Positions 25,223 through 33,917 of a stretch of DNA of 64,000 nt are shown piece after piece. The position numbers and the translations under genes are program-made. Below the pieces are notes generated by a model. The model worked only from the letters and a program-made list of their open reading frames with translations. It was not told the DNA's origin and searched no databases. The DNA is from an uncultured bacterium (lineage in GTDB: Bacteria > Verrucomicrobiota > Lentisphaeria > Victivallales > UBA1829), in NCBI GenBank assembly GCA_900548385.1, contig URKJ01000013.1, forward strand, positions 1 through 64,000, given 5' to 3'. Position 1 is the first letter of the stretch. Each line of letters begins with the position of its first letter.

Positions 25223-26277
25223 CGGTTTTCCCCTGCATCGGCGCGCCCGATTCCGAAGAGCTTTTCCCGGAAGAAAGGAATCACATAGGAAATCGGGGAG
25301 CGGTAACGTGTGTTGATGATGATCCGTCCGACGGTTCCCGCGTCCACCGCCGTGGTTGCACCGTTCCGGCTGGTCCATTTCAGCCCGCTGACGGTTGCGC
25401 GGTCCGGCAGCATTTCGATTACCAGCCGTGCCTGTACGCCGGATTTGGAAACGGCGTCGGCGAAGTCGCGGTTTTTCAGTTCCGTTACGATGGAATCGCT
25501 GTTGACGGCGAACTGACTGGTCTCCTGCACAATCCCGCGGACGTAACCGTAATCCTGCGGTTTCAGGGAGCCGGGCGCGAAATAGGCGCTCATACCCGGT
25601 TTGACTTTTTTTCCCATTTCAATGGGAACGAATGCGATCAGTTTGCGCTGCCCGTGGTCGATCCGGTTCAGAAGAGCGATGTGATCTCCCGCTTTTACGG
25701 CGTCACCGGGTGCTTTCAGGAGTTCTGTGACGATCCCGGTCGAATTGGAACGGAGCCAGATGCTTTCCCGGAAGAAACGGCGTTCCAGTTCCAATTTCTG
25801 CTCTTTCAGTTCGCTTTCTTTTTGAAGCTGTTCGAGCTTCCGTTCCAGGTCCTGCCGGGGAGTTTTCCGGTCTGCGAGCTCCTTTTTCAGCGTTTGAATG
25901 CGATACAGAAGGTCTTTGTATTCGATTTCGGTCTGTTTGAGGTTGTAGAATGCCCGGTTGTCCGCCAGCTGCCCGATGATTTCATTGCGGATGACCCGGT
26001 CGCCGGGGGAGATGTTCAGATGCTGAATAATGCCGTCGCTTCTTGCCGTGACGGCTTCCATGCCTCCGCTGACGGTTATGCCGAGTCCGCGCACATTTTC
26101 CGTCATGGTTCCGAAAAAGCCCCAGTAAAGGGCGGCTGCGAGAAAGAACGTGAGCGCGGCAAGGAAAAACCAGTTCCACTGGCTGACGGTGTTGGTCAGC
26201 AGTTCACTCTGTTTTCCGAGTCTCAGATTTTCCAACGCTTTTTCCGAGAAGAGCTGTTTTCCGTTTTTTCCGTCCAT
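25219..26277 (-). CDS. HlyD-like secretion adaptor (NHLP bacteriocin system)
   Basis: A 352-residue membrane-fusion protein. One membrane helix lies at about 35-55 (WFFLAALTFFLAAALYWGFF), followed by a split lipoyl-like domain (ARSDGIIQHLNISPGDRVI, GIVTELLKAPGDAVKAGDHI) around a coiled-coil hairpin at about 110-170, and a beta-barrel. It is the first gene of the leftward seven-gene operon. It would link the two ABC exporters to the periplasm or an outer-membrane channel; no TolC gene is in the window. The start 26277 follows GGAAGGGACGG. Confidence 0.9.
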   Translation of the reverse strand: MDGKNGKQLFSEKALENLRLGKQSELLTNTVSQWNWFFLAALTFFLAAALYWGFFGTMTENVRGLGITVSGGMEAVTARSDGIIQHLNISPGDRVIRNEIIGQLADNRAFYNLKQTEIEYKDLLYRIQTLKKELADRKTPRQDLERKLEQLQKESELKEQKLELERRFFRESIWLRSNSTGIVTELLKAPGDAVKAGDHIALLNRIDHGQRKLIAFVPIEMGKKVKPGMSAYFAPGSLKPQDYGYVRGIVQETSQFAVNSDSIVTELKNRDFADAVSKSGVQARLVIEMLPDRATVSGLKWTSRNGATTAVDAGTVGRIIINTRYRSPISYVIPFFREKLFGIGRADAGENR

Positions 26278-26300
26278 TCCCGTCCCTTCCGCTTTTTTGT

Positions 26301-26329
26301 AATTTACATCCGGATAAAACAGGTTGCAA
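26301..26329 (-). promoter_or_regulatory. Putative promoter of the Nif11/NHLP operon
   Basis: On the minus strand TTGCAA (26329-26324), 17 bases, TAAATT (26306-26301), 24 bases before the adaptor start. The -10 is a modest match, so regulation by the operon's own ECF sigma or another activator remains possible. Confidence 0.45.
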
Positions 26330-26364
26330 CTGTGAATTTTTTATTTTTATTTATTTCTCCGCCC

Positions 26365-26393
26365 TTGCAAAAAATGCGGAGTTGAAATATAAT
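26365..26393 (+). promoter_or_regulatory. Promoter of the glycosyltransferase gene
   Basis: TTGCAA (26365-26370), 17 bases, TATAAT (26388-26393). It is divergent from the export operon promoter. Confidence 0.6.
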
Positions 26394-26479
26394 TACAGCG
26401 GACCGTTTTTCCGTGGCGTTTCTGCCCGGCGGAAAACGGCGACCGTAATGGAAATGAATTATGATCCGGAGTTTTTTTG

Positions 26480-27835
26480 ATGAAACGCTTTCTGCTGCCG
26501 TGTGTTCTTGCGCTTGTTTTTCTGATTCATCTTGCCGCGGGTTTTGCCATCGCCGCCCGGCATACCGATTTTTTCCTTCATCATGACGGCCGGGAGTATC
26601 TGGAACTTTCCGAATCGTATGCGAAGTACGGGGCGCTGCTCAGCGAGCATTCCCGTTACTATGAGGTCCGGCGCGATTTCCTGATGCCGGAGGCATACCG
26701 CATTCAGCTGCCTCCGGTGGTCACGGGGATTCTGATCCAGATGGGATTTCCGCCGCTTGCCGCGGCGGCGGTTTTCTGCGCTCTGGCGGTTCTGCTTGCG
26801 TCCTGGGCGGTGTTCGATCTTGCCCGGACGATGTTTCATTCCGAGCGGACGGCGTGGTTCGCTCTGCTTCTGTTTTCCCTGCATCCGCTGCTGATTCAGT
26901 ACGGCGTGCAGTTTTCCAGCGAGATTCTGTTCTGTGCGTTTCTCCTGTTGACGTTCCGCTGTCTCTGCCTGCCGGAATCCGACCGCAAATATGTGCTTGC
27001 CGCGGCTATGCTGACTTTGGCGGCTTATTCCCGTGCAACGGCGTTTCTGTTTTTCCCGTTTCTTGCGTGCTGGTTCATGTATAACAGAATCCGTGCTCTG
27101 CGGCGGGAGGGAAAGCCATGGCTGCGGATTGCTCCGTACCGTTCCGTGATCCTGTTTACGTTGACCGCTCTCCTGCTGTCCGCTCCGGTCGCTCTGCGGA
27201 ACTGGCATAATTTCGGAACGCCGTCGGTGAGCGGTTATTTATCGGGTTTTGTTCTGTACAACGGGAACAACCGTCATCTGATGCGGGCGTATTCCGCTGA
27301 CAGCCGGGATTTTGTGCATCACATGGAACTTTCCTGGAACTCTTTGCTGGAACTGGTGAAAACGCTTCCGCCGGAGACTGCCGGAAATCCGCGTGTGCAG
27401 AGCGAATTGCTCGCGGAACGGGCAAAAGAAGAACTCCGTGCAATGAGTGCCGGAGAAAAATTCCGTCTTTTCAGCGGGAAACTGATCCATTACCTGCAGC
27501 CGAATCCGAAATCGCCGGATCATTCCCCGCTGCTGTACTGGGGGCTGACCCTGAGTATTTCCCTGCTTTATCTCTGCGGCATTGCCGGTATTCTGCTGGT
27601 CCGCCGGAGGGATCCGCTTCTGGTCCCGTTCCTGCTTCTGGCTCTTACGGGGATCATTTCCCATGTGGTGTTCAACATTAATTTACGCTATCGGATTCCA
27701 TATATTGATCTGCCGCTGATCCTGTATTCCGCGGCGTTCCTGTCCATCCTGTGGGACCGGATCCGGAGGAAACCGGAAACGGAATATTGTTTTTCCGGAG
27801 AAATGCGATATAATAATTCAAACGGACAATACTAA
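26480..27835 (+). CDS. ArnT/PMT-like membrane glycosyltransferase (GT39/GT83 type)
   Basis: A 451-residue protein with about ten membrane helices. The first periplasmic loop contains the acidic pair HHDGREYLELSESYA, the position of the catalytic aspartate in polyisoprenyl-phosphate-dependent transferases. Later blocks include LLLFSLHPLLIQYGVQFSSE and YSRATAFLFFPFLA. It probably transfers a sugar from a polyprenyl-phosphate donor to a surface acceptor. ATG 26480 is eight bases after CGGAG (26467-26471). Acceptor and donor are unknown. It is divergent from the export operon. Confidence 0.75.
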   Translation: MKRFLLPCVLALVFLIHLAAGFAIAARHTDFFLHHDGREYLELSESYAKYGALLSEHSRYYEVRRDFLMPEAYRIQLPPVVTGILIQMGFPPLAAAAVFCALAVLLASWAVFDLARTMFHSERTAWFALLLFSLHPLLIQYGVQFSSEILFCAFLLLTFRCLCLPESDRKYVLAAAMLTLAAYSRATAFLFFPFLACWFMYNRIRALRREGKPWLRIAPYRSVILFTLTALLLSAPVALRNWHNFGTPSVSGYLSGFVLYNGNNRHLMRAYSADSRDFVHHMELSWNSLLELVKTLPPETAGNPRVQSELLAERAKEELRAMSAGEKFRLFSGKLIHYLQPNPKSPDHSPLLYWGLTLSISLLYLCGIAGILLVRRRDPLLVPFLLLALTGIISHVVFNINLRYRIPYIDLPLILYSAAFLSILWDRIRRKPETEYCFSGEMRYNNSNGQY

Positions 27836-27853
27836 AATAAAGGAATTTTTCTT

Positions 27854-28705
27854 ATGACGGATAATCCTGTTTCCAGAACCGCCCACAATCCGCCCCGTGT
27901 TGTTTCATTCGGGGAAATTCTGTTTGATGTGATCGGCGGAGTTCCGTATCTGGGCGGAGCTCCGTTGAATCTTGCCGCCCACCTGAGAAAACAGGGCGCG
28001 GAAACGACCTTGATCTCCGCCGTCGGAAACGATCCGCTCGGCAGGGATGCGCTGGGACAGATCGGAAAACTTGGACTGGATACCGGGACGATCGCTGTGC
28101 TTGACGGTTTTCCCACCGGAACAGTTACCGTGCTGCTGGATGAACGCAAGGTCGCCGCATACGATTTTGCGATGGATACCGCTTACGATCATATTCCCGT
28201 TCCCGAATTCGATACGGAGGTTGATTTGTTCTGTTTCGGAACGCTTGCCCAGCGTTCTCCGGAATCGCGCGGAACTCTTACACGTCTGCGGAAAATGCTG
28301 GACTGTCTGTTTTTCTACGATGTCAATCTGCGGCAGGACTTTTATTCAAAAGAGATCATTGAGGAGTCGCTGTATTCCGCGGATATTGTGAAACTGAATG
28401 AAGACGAATTTCCCGTTCTTGCCGCGATGTTCGGTTTGCCGGATGACCCGGAGGAGCTGCGTCGTCGCTTCGGTCTGCAGATGGTGCTGCTGACGCTTGG
28501 ACCGGAAGGCTGTGATCTGTACAGTTCCGGGGGAGTCATTCACTCTCCGGCGGTTCCGGTGAAAGTCGTGAGCACGGTCGGCGCGGGCGATTCGTTCAGC
28601 GCGGCGTTTCTCTATCATTATCTGACCGGTTCGACGTTGAACGAAGCGTTGACCGCAGGCAATCTGCTCGCCGCAAAGATCGCCGGACAGAAAGGCGCGA
28701 TCTGA
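27854..28705 (+). CDS. PfkB family sugar kinase (fructokinase-like)
   Basis: A 283-residue ribokinase-fold enzyme that phosphorylates a sugar using ATP. The N-terminal signature is VVSFGEILFDVIGGVPYLGG with LGGAPLNLAAHL, and the C-terminal one is VVSTVGAGDSFSAAFLYH, which holds the catalytic Asp (GAGD) and the anion hole. The substrate loop GGAPxN fits fructokinases best, but ribokinase-like specificity cannot be excluded. It lies 18 bases after the glycosyltransferase stop. A strong stem-loop follows. Confidence 0.9.
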   Translation: MTDNPVSRTAHNPPRVVSFGEILFDVIGGVPYLGGAPLNLAAHLRKQGAETTLISAVGNDPLGRDALGQIGKLGLDTGTIAVLDGFPTGTVTVLLDERKVAAYDFAMDTAYDHIPVPEFDTEVDLFCFGTLAQRSPESRGTLTRLRKMLDCLFFYDVNLRQDFYSKEIIEESLYSADIVKLNEDEFPVLAAMFGLPDDPEELRRRFGLQMVLLTLGPEGCDLYSSGGVIHSPAVPVKVVSTVGAGDSFSAAFLYHYLTGSTLNEALTAGNLLAAKIAGQKGAI

Positions 28706-28711
28706 CCGGAA

Positions 28712-28746
28712 TCACGGCGCGGACCGTTTTCACATCCGCGCCGTGA
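28712..28746. terminator. Bidirectional stem-loop between convergent genes
   Basis: A perfect 12-base inverted repeat, TCACGGCGCGGA (28712-28723) and TCCGCGCCGTGA (28735-28746), lies between the kinase and the convergent PFL gene. Confidence 0.65.
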
Positions 28747-28757
28747 AGGGAGCCCGA

Positions 28758-30116
28758 TCAGTTTTTCAGACTCTGGATTGGAGCGGGGATGCGTCCGCCG
28801 CGGCCGATGAATTCCGCCGGAGAGCAGGTGTTCACCGGGATGACCGGAGCTTCTCCGAGCAGACCGCCGAACGAAACGCTGTCGCCGACTTTGCAGCCGT
28901 ATGCCGGGATCAGGCGTACCGCCGTCGTTTTTGTATTGACAACGCCGATGGCGATCTCGTCGGCGATGATTCCGGAAATCACCTCGGCGGGGGTATCGCC
29001 GGGAATTGCGATCATGTCAAGACCGACCGAGCAGACCGCCGTCATCGCTTCCAGTTTTTCCAGGCTGAGCGCCCCGCAGCGTGCGGCTTCGATCATTCCG
29101 GCGTCTTCGGAAACCGGGATGAATGCGCCGGAGAGTCCGCCGACATGCGACGACGCCATCACGCCGCCTTTTTTCACTGCGTCGTTCAGCATTGCCAGTG
29201 CCGCGGTGGTTCCGTGACAGCCGCACTTTTCAAGTCCCATGGATTCCAGAATATAGGCGACAGAGTCTCCCACCGCCGGAGTCGGGGCAAGGGAAAGATC
29301 CACGATTCCGAACGGCACGCCGAGCCGTTCGGAGGCTTCCCGCGCCACGAGCTGACCGACCCGTGTGATTTTGAATGCGGTCCGCTTGATTGTTTCCGCC
29401 ACTTCCGTCAGGTTGCAGGCTCCTTTCCGGCGGATTGCGGAGGCAACCACTCCCGGTCCGGAGACACCGACGTTGATCACCGTTTCCGGTTCGCCGATCC
29501 CGTGGAACGCGCCCGCCATAAACGGATTGTCTTCCGGAACGTTCGCGAAGATCACCAGCTTTGCGCATCCGATGGATTGACGGTCCTTTGTACGGTCCGC
29601 GGTTTCGCGGACAATGCGTCCCATTTCCGCGACGGCGTCCATATTGATTCCCGCTTTTGTACTTGCGACGTTGACCGAGGAGCAGACCCGCTCCGTTTCC
29701 GCGAGAGCCTGCGGGATCGAGCTGATCAGGGTGCGGCTTCCGTTCGTGAAACCTTTCTGGACCAGTGCGCTGTAACCGCCGATGAAGTTGATTCCCAGTT
29801 CGTGCGCCGCTTTGTCAAGCGTCCGGGCAACTTTGACCGCACCGTCCACGCTGAGCCCGCCCGCCATCAGTGCGACCGGGGTAACGGAAACACGTTTGTT
29901 GATGATGGGGATACCGTATTTTTTTTCAATATCTTCGCCGGTTTTCACGAGGTTGCGTGCGCGGCTCATGATGCGGTCGTAAATCCGGGTGCAGAGCCGG
30001 TCTGCGTCTTCGCTCTGACAGTCGTAAAGCGAAATGCCCATCGTGATCGTGCGGATGTCGAGGCATTCCTCGCGGATCATGCTGATGGTTTCGATGATGT
30101 CTTTCGTATCAAACAT
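28758..30116 (-). CDS. PFL family protein (UPF0210/DUF711)
   Basis: A 452-residue protein of the UPF0210 family, which shares the ten-stranded barrel of glycyl-radical enzymes but has no radical loop. It begins MFDTKDIIETISMIREECLD and contains SVNVASTKAGINMDAVAEMG, HGIGEPETVINVGVSGPGVV and SSHVGGLSGAFIPVSEDAGM. Family members are always close to an ACT-domain UPF0237 gene, as here, two bases upstream. The function is not established; a regulatory or amino-acid-sensing role is usually proposed. Confidence 0.95.
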   Translation of the reverse strand: MFDTKDIIETISMIREECLDIRTITMGISLYDCQSEDADRLCTRIYDRIMSRARNLVKTGEDIEKKYGIPIINKRVSVTPVALMAGGLSVDGAVKVARTLDKAAHELGINFIGGYSALVQKGFTNGSRTLISSIPQALAETERVCSSVNVASTKAGINMDAVAEMGRIVRETADRTKDRQSIGCAKLVIFANVPEDNPFMAGAFHGIGEPETVINVGVSGPGVVASAIRRKGACNLTEVAETIKRTAFKITRVGQLVAREASERLGVPFGIVDLSLAPTPAVGDSVAYILESMGLEKCGCHGTTAALAMLNDAVKKGGVMASSHVGGLSGAFIPVSEDAGMIEAARCGALSLEKLEAMTAVCSVGLDMIAIPGDTPAEVISGIIADEIAIGVVNTKTTAVRLIPAYGCKVGDSVSFGGLLGEAPVIPVNTCSPAEFIGRGGRIPAPIQSLKN

Positions 30117-30118
30117 GG

Positions 30119-30388
30119 TCAGATCCTGTGCATGGAATTGAAAATGTCCTCGTGCATCACATGAATGTCGAGTCCGTCCTTTTTGCCGAACGACGCCATG
30201 CGGTCTACAAAATCGTTGAACGGGAGCGTGAGTTTCTGGATGTCAACGATCATGATCATGGTGAAATATTCGTTGAGCACGGTCTGGGAGATGTCGAGAA
30301 TATTGGCTCCGCATTCCGCACATCCTGAGCTGACTTTGGCGATGATCCCGACCGAATCCCGTCCGATGACGGAAACAACTGCTTTCAT
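30119..30388 (-). CDS. ACT domain protein (UPF0237)
   Basis: An 89-residue protein made of one ACT domain (MKAVVSVIGRDSVGIIAKVS, ANILDISQTVLNEYFTMIMI), resembling small GcvR-like regulators. It is the first gene of a two-gene operon with the PFL protein. ACT domains bind amino acids and usually dimerise; the ligand is unknown. Confidence 0.95.
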   Translation of the reverse strand: MKAVVSVIGRDSVGIIAKVSSGCAECGANILDISQTVLNEYFTMIMIVDIQKLTLPFNDFVDRMASFGKKDGLDIHVMHEDIFNSMHRI

Positions 30389-30433
30389 GCTGAATCTCCT
30401 GTTTTCTGATATTGATTCCTCTGTTCCGCAGGT

Positions 30434-30461
30434 AATATACTCCCGGAATGCGGGAAATCAA
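30434..30461 (-). promoter_or_regulatory. Promoter of the ACT-PFL operon
   Basis: On the minus strand TTGATT (30461-30456), 16 bases, TATATT (30439-30434). Confidence 0.6.
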
Positions 30462-30468
30462 CGCCCGC

Positions 30469-30957
30469 TTACTCCTTCGGCGCGTTTCGCTTGGCTGTCA
30501 TGTGCGGAATCACCATTTTCCAGATTGCGGTCGCACGGATTACCGCATCGGGGAACACGGAGACCGGGGTTTTGCTGAACCGTGCCGTCAGAACGGCAAG
30601 ACCGTGCCGTTTTTCCTCCGGATCTTCGACGAATTCGATTTTTCCCGCTCCGGCGGCGGAAGAGTAATACATCGTCATATAGGTTCCGCCGTTCGGGTAT
30701 CTGCCCTCGTGGAATTTGCAGCCGCTTTCCTGAAAGAAATAGGCTTCCGGATTCCGGCGGACGGCGTCGGCTTTCCTGCCTTCGTATGCGCCGTGAAACC
30801 AGATGGTGAATACACCGTCCCGTTCTTCAAAGCCGTAGTTGAGAGTGACGCCGTAAGGGACTCCGTTATCCAGCAGGGCAAGATGACATTCCGTTGCGGA
30901 GGCGACGATCTCCCGGATTATGGCGGGATCGGTGATTTCGCGGTCTTTTCTTCTCAT
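30469..30957 (-). CDS. Pyridoxamine 5'-phosphate oxidase-like flavoprotein (NimA type)
   Basis: A 162-residue split-barrel flavoprotein. It has MRRKDREITDPAIIREIVAS at the start and LALLDNGVPYGVTLNYGFEE and IWFHGAYEGRKADAVRRNP in the FMN-binding region. It belongs to the group that contains NimA 5-nitroimidazole reductases. Resistance to nitroimidazoles is possible but cannot be inferred safely, since most family members have unknown substrates. It is the last gene of the leftward run from nrdR. Confidence 0.85.
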   Translation of the reverse strand: MRRKDREITDPAIIREIVASATECHLALLDNGVPYGVTLNYGFEERDGVFTIWFHGAYEGRKADAVRRNPEAYFFQESGCKFHEGRYPNGGTYMTMYYSSAAGAGKIEFVEDPEEKRHGLAVLTARFSKTPVSVFPDAVIRATAIWKMVIPHMTAKRNAPKE

Positions 30958-30984
30958 TGCGGCATACTCCTTATGATGTGTGAT

Positions 30985-31707
30985 TCAAATCCGTTTATCC
31001 GGACGGTAAAGTGCGCGGATCCTGCGCCGCCAGCTGACAAGTTCCCGTTTGGTCGTGATCAGGAAGAATACCGCCAGCAGTCCGGCGGGGGCAAGCAGGA
31101 AGACGGAAAGGCCGAGGTATCGCAACAGAACCGCGCCGACTGCCGCCCCAATGACGAAACAGCCTATGACGCCGTAATAATGCAGTGCTTTTCCGAATTC
31201 CCTGCGGTCGCGATTGCGCCAGCTCTGAAAAAGAGCTTCCGTTCCGCTCCGCAGGTTTCCGGTACACATCGTGGAAGCGAACGGCAGGCCGTGAACCCGT
31301 CGGAATGTCTGGACTTGAAGTGCGCAGACGAACGCGATCAGCGCGTTGACGATGAAGTCGGGTTCTCCGTAAGGAATGAAGATCACCGGCAGCAGACAGA
31401 GAATTTCCAGCAGGAGCACGGTCTGATGCCATGAAATCCGGCGGTTGGCGGGGAGTTTGCGGTGGATGAGTTCCGCCATGAACACGCCGAGCGCATAGGC
31501 GAGAATCGCAAAGAGATACCGGCCTCCGGCGATCCAGTTGCGGTCTGCGAGAGTCAGACCGAACAGCACCAGATTTCCCGTTACGGCGTTGGCAAAGACA
31601 TTGCCGCGGCAGAGATAAGTGTAGATGTCGAGAAAACCGCCGATTACGCTCAACACGCAGGCGGCGGTAAGCCGTTCGGAATCGGAAGTGGCGTTGATCC
31701 CTGTCAT
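30985..31707 (-). CDS. YoaK family membrane protein (DUF1275)
   Basis: A 240-residue protein with about six membrane helices. Typical YoaK features are CVLSVIGGFLDIYTYLCRGN and NAVTGNLVLFGL near the N-terminus, then FASTMCTGNLRSGTEALFQ. It is a small-molecule transporter-like or structural membrane protein of unknown function. It lies between the glycosidase-like and flavoprotein genes in the same direction. Confidence 0.9.
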   Translation of the reverse strand: MTGINATSDSERLTAACVLSVIGGFLDIYTYLCRGNVFANAVTGNLVLFGLTLADRNWIAGGRYLFAILAYALGVFMAELIHRKLPANRRISWHQTVLLLEILCLLPVIFIPYGEPDFIVNALIAFVCALQVQTFRRVHGLPFASTMCTGNLRSGTEALFQSWRNRDRREFGKALHYYGVIGCFVIGAAVGAVLLRYLGLSVFLLAPAGLLAVFFLITTKRELVSWRRRIRALYRPDKRI

Positions 31708-31724
31708 GCCCGTTCCTTTGCCTG

Positions 31725-32927
31725 TTACCGCTCTTTGAGCAGTTTCACGCCTTCGAGAAAGAGGATCAGCGTGGGGGAATAGTTGTGTCCGGTTCCGATC
31801 GGGGAACCGTCGAACGGATTCAGTTCCTGCGGATAAGTGGTGTCGTAGTCCAGAAACGCGCGGAGCCAGCGGAACAGCAGAGCCGTGCGTTCCTCATTAC
31901 GGCCGTAATGTTCGAGCCAGAGCAGGGAGCGGAGCGAGGTCAGGGCCTGCGTGTTGGATCCCCAGGAGTTTTTCGGACAGGTTTTATCGAAGTGCGGATC
32001 GGAGACGGACATGGAAGGGAATGGAAACGGCGTCAGGAATTCCGACGGATTTTCAAAATAGCGTTGATAGATCCGGTCGAACTCTTCCTGTTCCGGAAGC
32101 TGATTGAGGAAAAGCCGGGTGATATGTTCCGTACGGTATTTGCGCAGTCCATTCCGGTCGCGGTCATAATAAAAATCATCTGCGGGATCATAAAGCAGTT
32201 CCCGCATTTTGGCTTTCAGTTCTTCCGCCCGGTTGCGCCATTGTGCGGCTTCTTTGGGTTTGCCGAGCAGATCCGCGAGTTCGGCAAGCGCCATGCGGCC
32301 TCCGCAGCACATTGCGGAGAGATCAACCGAAAGCACCGGCATACACGGAAGATCAGGCATATTGGCGGCATCGCCGCCGGGGCATGAGCCGGAGATACCG
32401 CCGTCGGTGACCCGTGGATCGTTGTCGTGTCCGGTGTCATATTCGCAGTACATTTCAACGAGTCCGGTTCCCGCACGGTTGCGGTATTTTCCGAGCCATG
32501 CGTCATAACGAGCTCCCGACTCGTAAATCCGCAGCAGATCGGATTCCGGGCGGTTCGTCCGTTTGGCGACCTCAAGCGCACAACGGGCGAACGGATAGAC
32601 GCTTTGCAGCTGCCAGAACAGCGCCGGACCGTTGAAAGAACGATCGATTTTTGCCGGCATCATGAACGGAAGCAGACCGTCTTCCCGCTGGAAATCCATA
32701 AAGATCGTCTGTGCCGCCCATGCCGCTTCCGGGGCGTATTCGGCAAGGAATACATTATCCTGATTATGTTCCAGCCAGATACCGGGATAGCAGTCTCCGA
32801 CCAGCAGGACCGGGTGCGGATACTGTTCCAGTTTGCGGATATTTTCCGTAAGTGCGGTCCGGATGGCGTCCGTTCGGGAGAGAAGAAGCGATTTTTCCTG
32901 TTCGGTGAATGAAGTGGTCGGGATCAT
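31725..32927 (-). CDS. MGH1/GH63-like alpha-barrel glycosidase
   Basis: A 400-residue cytoplasmic protein (no signal peptide) with the (alpha/alpha)6 barrel pattern of GH63/MGH1-like glycosidases. Visible blocks are LEHNQDNVFLAEYAPEAAWA, REDGLLPFMMPA, YDAWLGKYRNRAGTGLVEMY and SWGSNTQALTSLRSLLWLEH. Start 32927 is used because AAAGGG precedes it; the longer frame begins with a GTG. The substrate is unknown, possibly mannosyl- or glucosyl-glycerate or another alpha-glycoside. It lies 13 bases after the ATP-cone gene. Confidence 0.72.
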   Translation of the reverse strand: MIPTTSFTEQEKSLLLSRTDAIRTALTENIRKLEQYPHPVLLVGDCYPGIWLEHNQDNVFLAEYAPEAAWAAQTIFMDFQREDGLLPFMMPAKIDRSFNGPALFWQLQSVYPFARCALEVAKRTNRPESDLLRIYESGARYDAWLGKYRNRAGTGLVEMYCEYDTGHDNDPRVTDGGISGSCPGGDAANMPDLPCMPVLSVDLSAMCCGGRMALAELADLLGKPKEAAQWRNRAEELKAKMRELLYDPADDFYYDRDRNGLRKYRTEHITRLFLNQLPEQEEFDRIYQRYFENPSEFLTPFPFPSMSVSDPHFDKTCPKNSWGSNTQALTSLRSLLWLEHYGRNEERTALLFRWLRAFLDYDTTYPQELNPFDGSPIGTGHNYSPTLILFLEGVKLLKER

Positions 32928-32940
32928 TGTCTGCGCCCTT

Positions 32941-33906
32941 TCAGTCAATGTTGATCTTGAACGGTTTCTGGCGGAGTCCGCCGGTGAAATCGGTGATGAG
33001 CCCGTGAACGCATTCTTCGGTGACGGCTTTCGGACAGTTCATGCGGGAGACGGCGAATTTATCCGCATCGCGGAACGTGAGGCAGAGAGGAAGCGGCAGA
33101 GCGACCGGTTCCTGTTCCGTCCGGCAGAAATGTTCCGCTTTTTCGCAAATTTCATCGATCGCCATGACGAGCCGTCCCCAGGTCGATTGCAGAGCAAGTT
33201 CCGAGACCGGTTTTGAAAGTTCCATTGCATCGGCAAAACGGATCAGGGAGATGTCGATTTTCAACGCGGCGAACAGACGGCTGACTCCGTGAATGCGCAG
33301 GCTTCCGCCCGTCAACAGGTCTTTCAGGTTGACGGAGGCGAGTGCGTGGAAGTCGGACGGTTTCAGCAGCATGACGTCGTCGCCGGGTTTCAGCGGCTGG
33401 GACGGCAGGCGCAGGACCGGGGTGGAGCTCTGATCGCGATCCCGGTAATGCCGTGCGAGTTCGACCATCAGGCGCGGCGAGCAGGTCTCGAATCCGATTC
33501 CCAGCAGAGCCTGCATGACTTTTGCCGCTACGATTTCCAGTTTTTCGTCCGGCAGGGAAAGAGTCGGGGCAATGGTCGCAAGCACGGTTTTCTCGTTGAC
33601 GGGTATGTCGGAGAGGGCGCTGGTGACGGCGTTCCGCTTGAAGTCGGAGGCGACATGAGGGTAGCCGGAGTCCTCCAATGCGCGGACGACCATGCTTTCG
33701 AGATCGCTTTCCTTGATCGTGCGGTTTTTGGTTGAGAGCAGGGCGAATTCGATGGACAGGGAGATGTCGCCCGCAATCCAGGACTCCGTTTCTCCCGCGG
33801 CGATGCAGGCGCGGATGATGCGGGTCTGTACCTCCTCCACGTCGAACGGGATCGTGGAGCCGTCGGCGCGGAAGATCATGATCGACGTGTTGCTCAGCTG
33901 AATCAT
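32941..33906 (-). CDS. Stand-alone ATP-cone domain protein
   Basis: A 321-residue protein. Residues about 8-100 are an ATP-cone (IFRADGSTIPFDVEEVQTRI, IKESDLESMVVRALEDSGYP), the nucleotide-sensing domain otherwise found in NrdR and ribonucleotide reductases. The remaining 220 residues have no recognisable catalytic motif; there is no reductase active-site Cys pattern. It lies 11 bases after clcA in the operon led by nrdR, so a link to dNTP-level sensing is plausible, though unproven. Confidence 0.75.
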   Translation of the reverse strand: MIQLSNTSIMIFRADGSTIPFDVEEVQTRIIRACIAAGETESWIAGDISLSIEFALLSTKNRTIKESDLESMVVRALEDSGYPHVASDFKRNAVTSALSDIPVNEKTVLATIAPTLSLPDEKLEIVAAKVMQALLGIGFETCSPRLMVELARHYRDRDQSSTPVLRLPSQPLKPGDDVMLLKPSDFHALASVNLKDLLTGGSLRIHGVSRLFAALKIDISLIRFADAMELSKPVSELALQSTWGRLVMAIDEICEKAEHFCRTEQEPVALPLPLCLTFRDADKFAVSRMNCPKAVTEECVHGLITDFTGGLRQKPFKINID

Positions 33907-33917
33907 CTTCGACCTCC

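Noticed and set aside
23810..25288. 492-residue frame opposite the C39 exporter
   Set aside because: Composition is rich in Gln, His and Arg as expected of an antisense shadow; the exporter on the other strand has all motifs.
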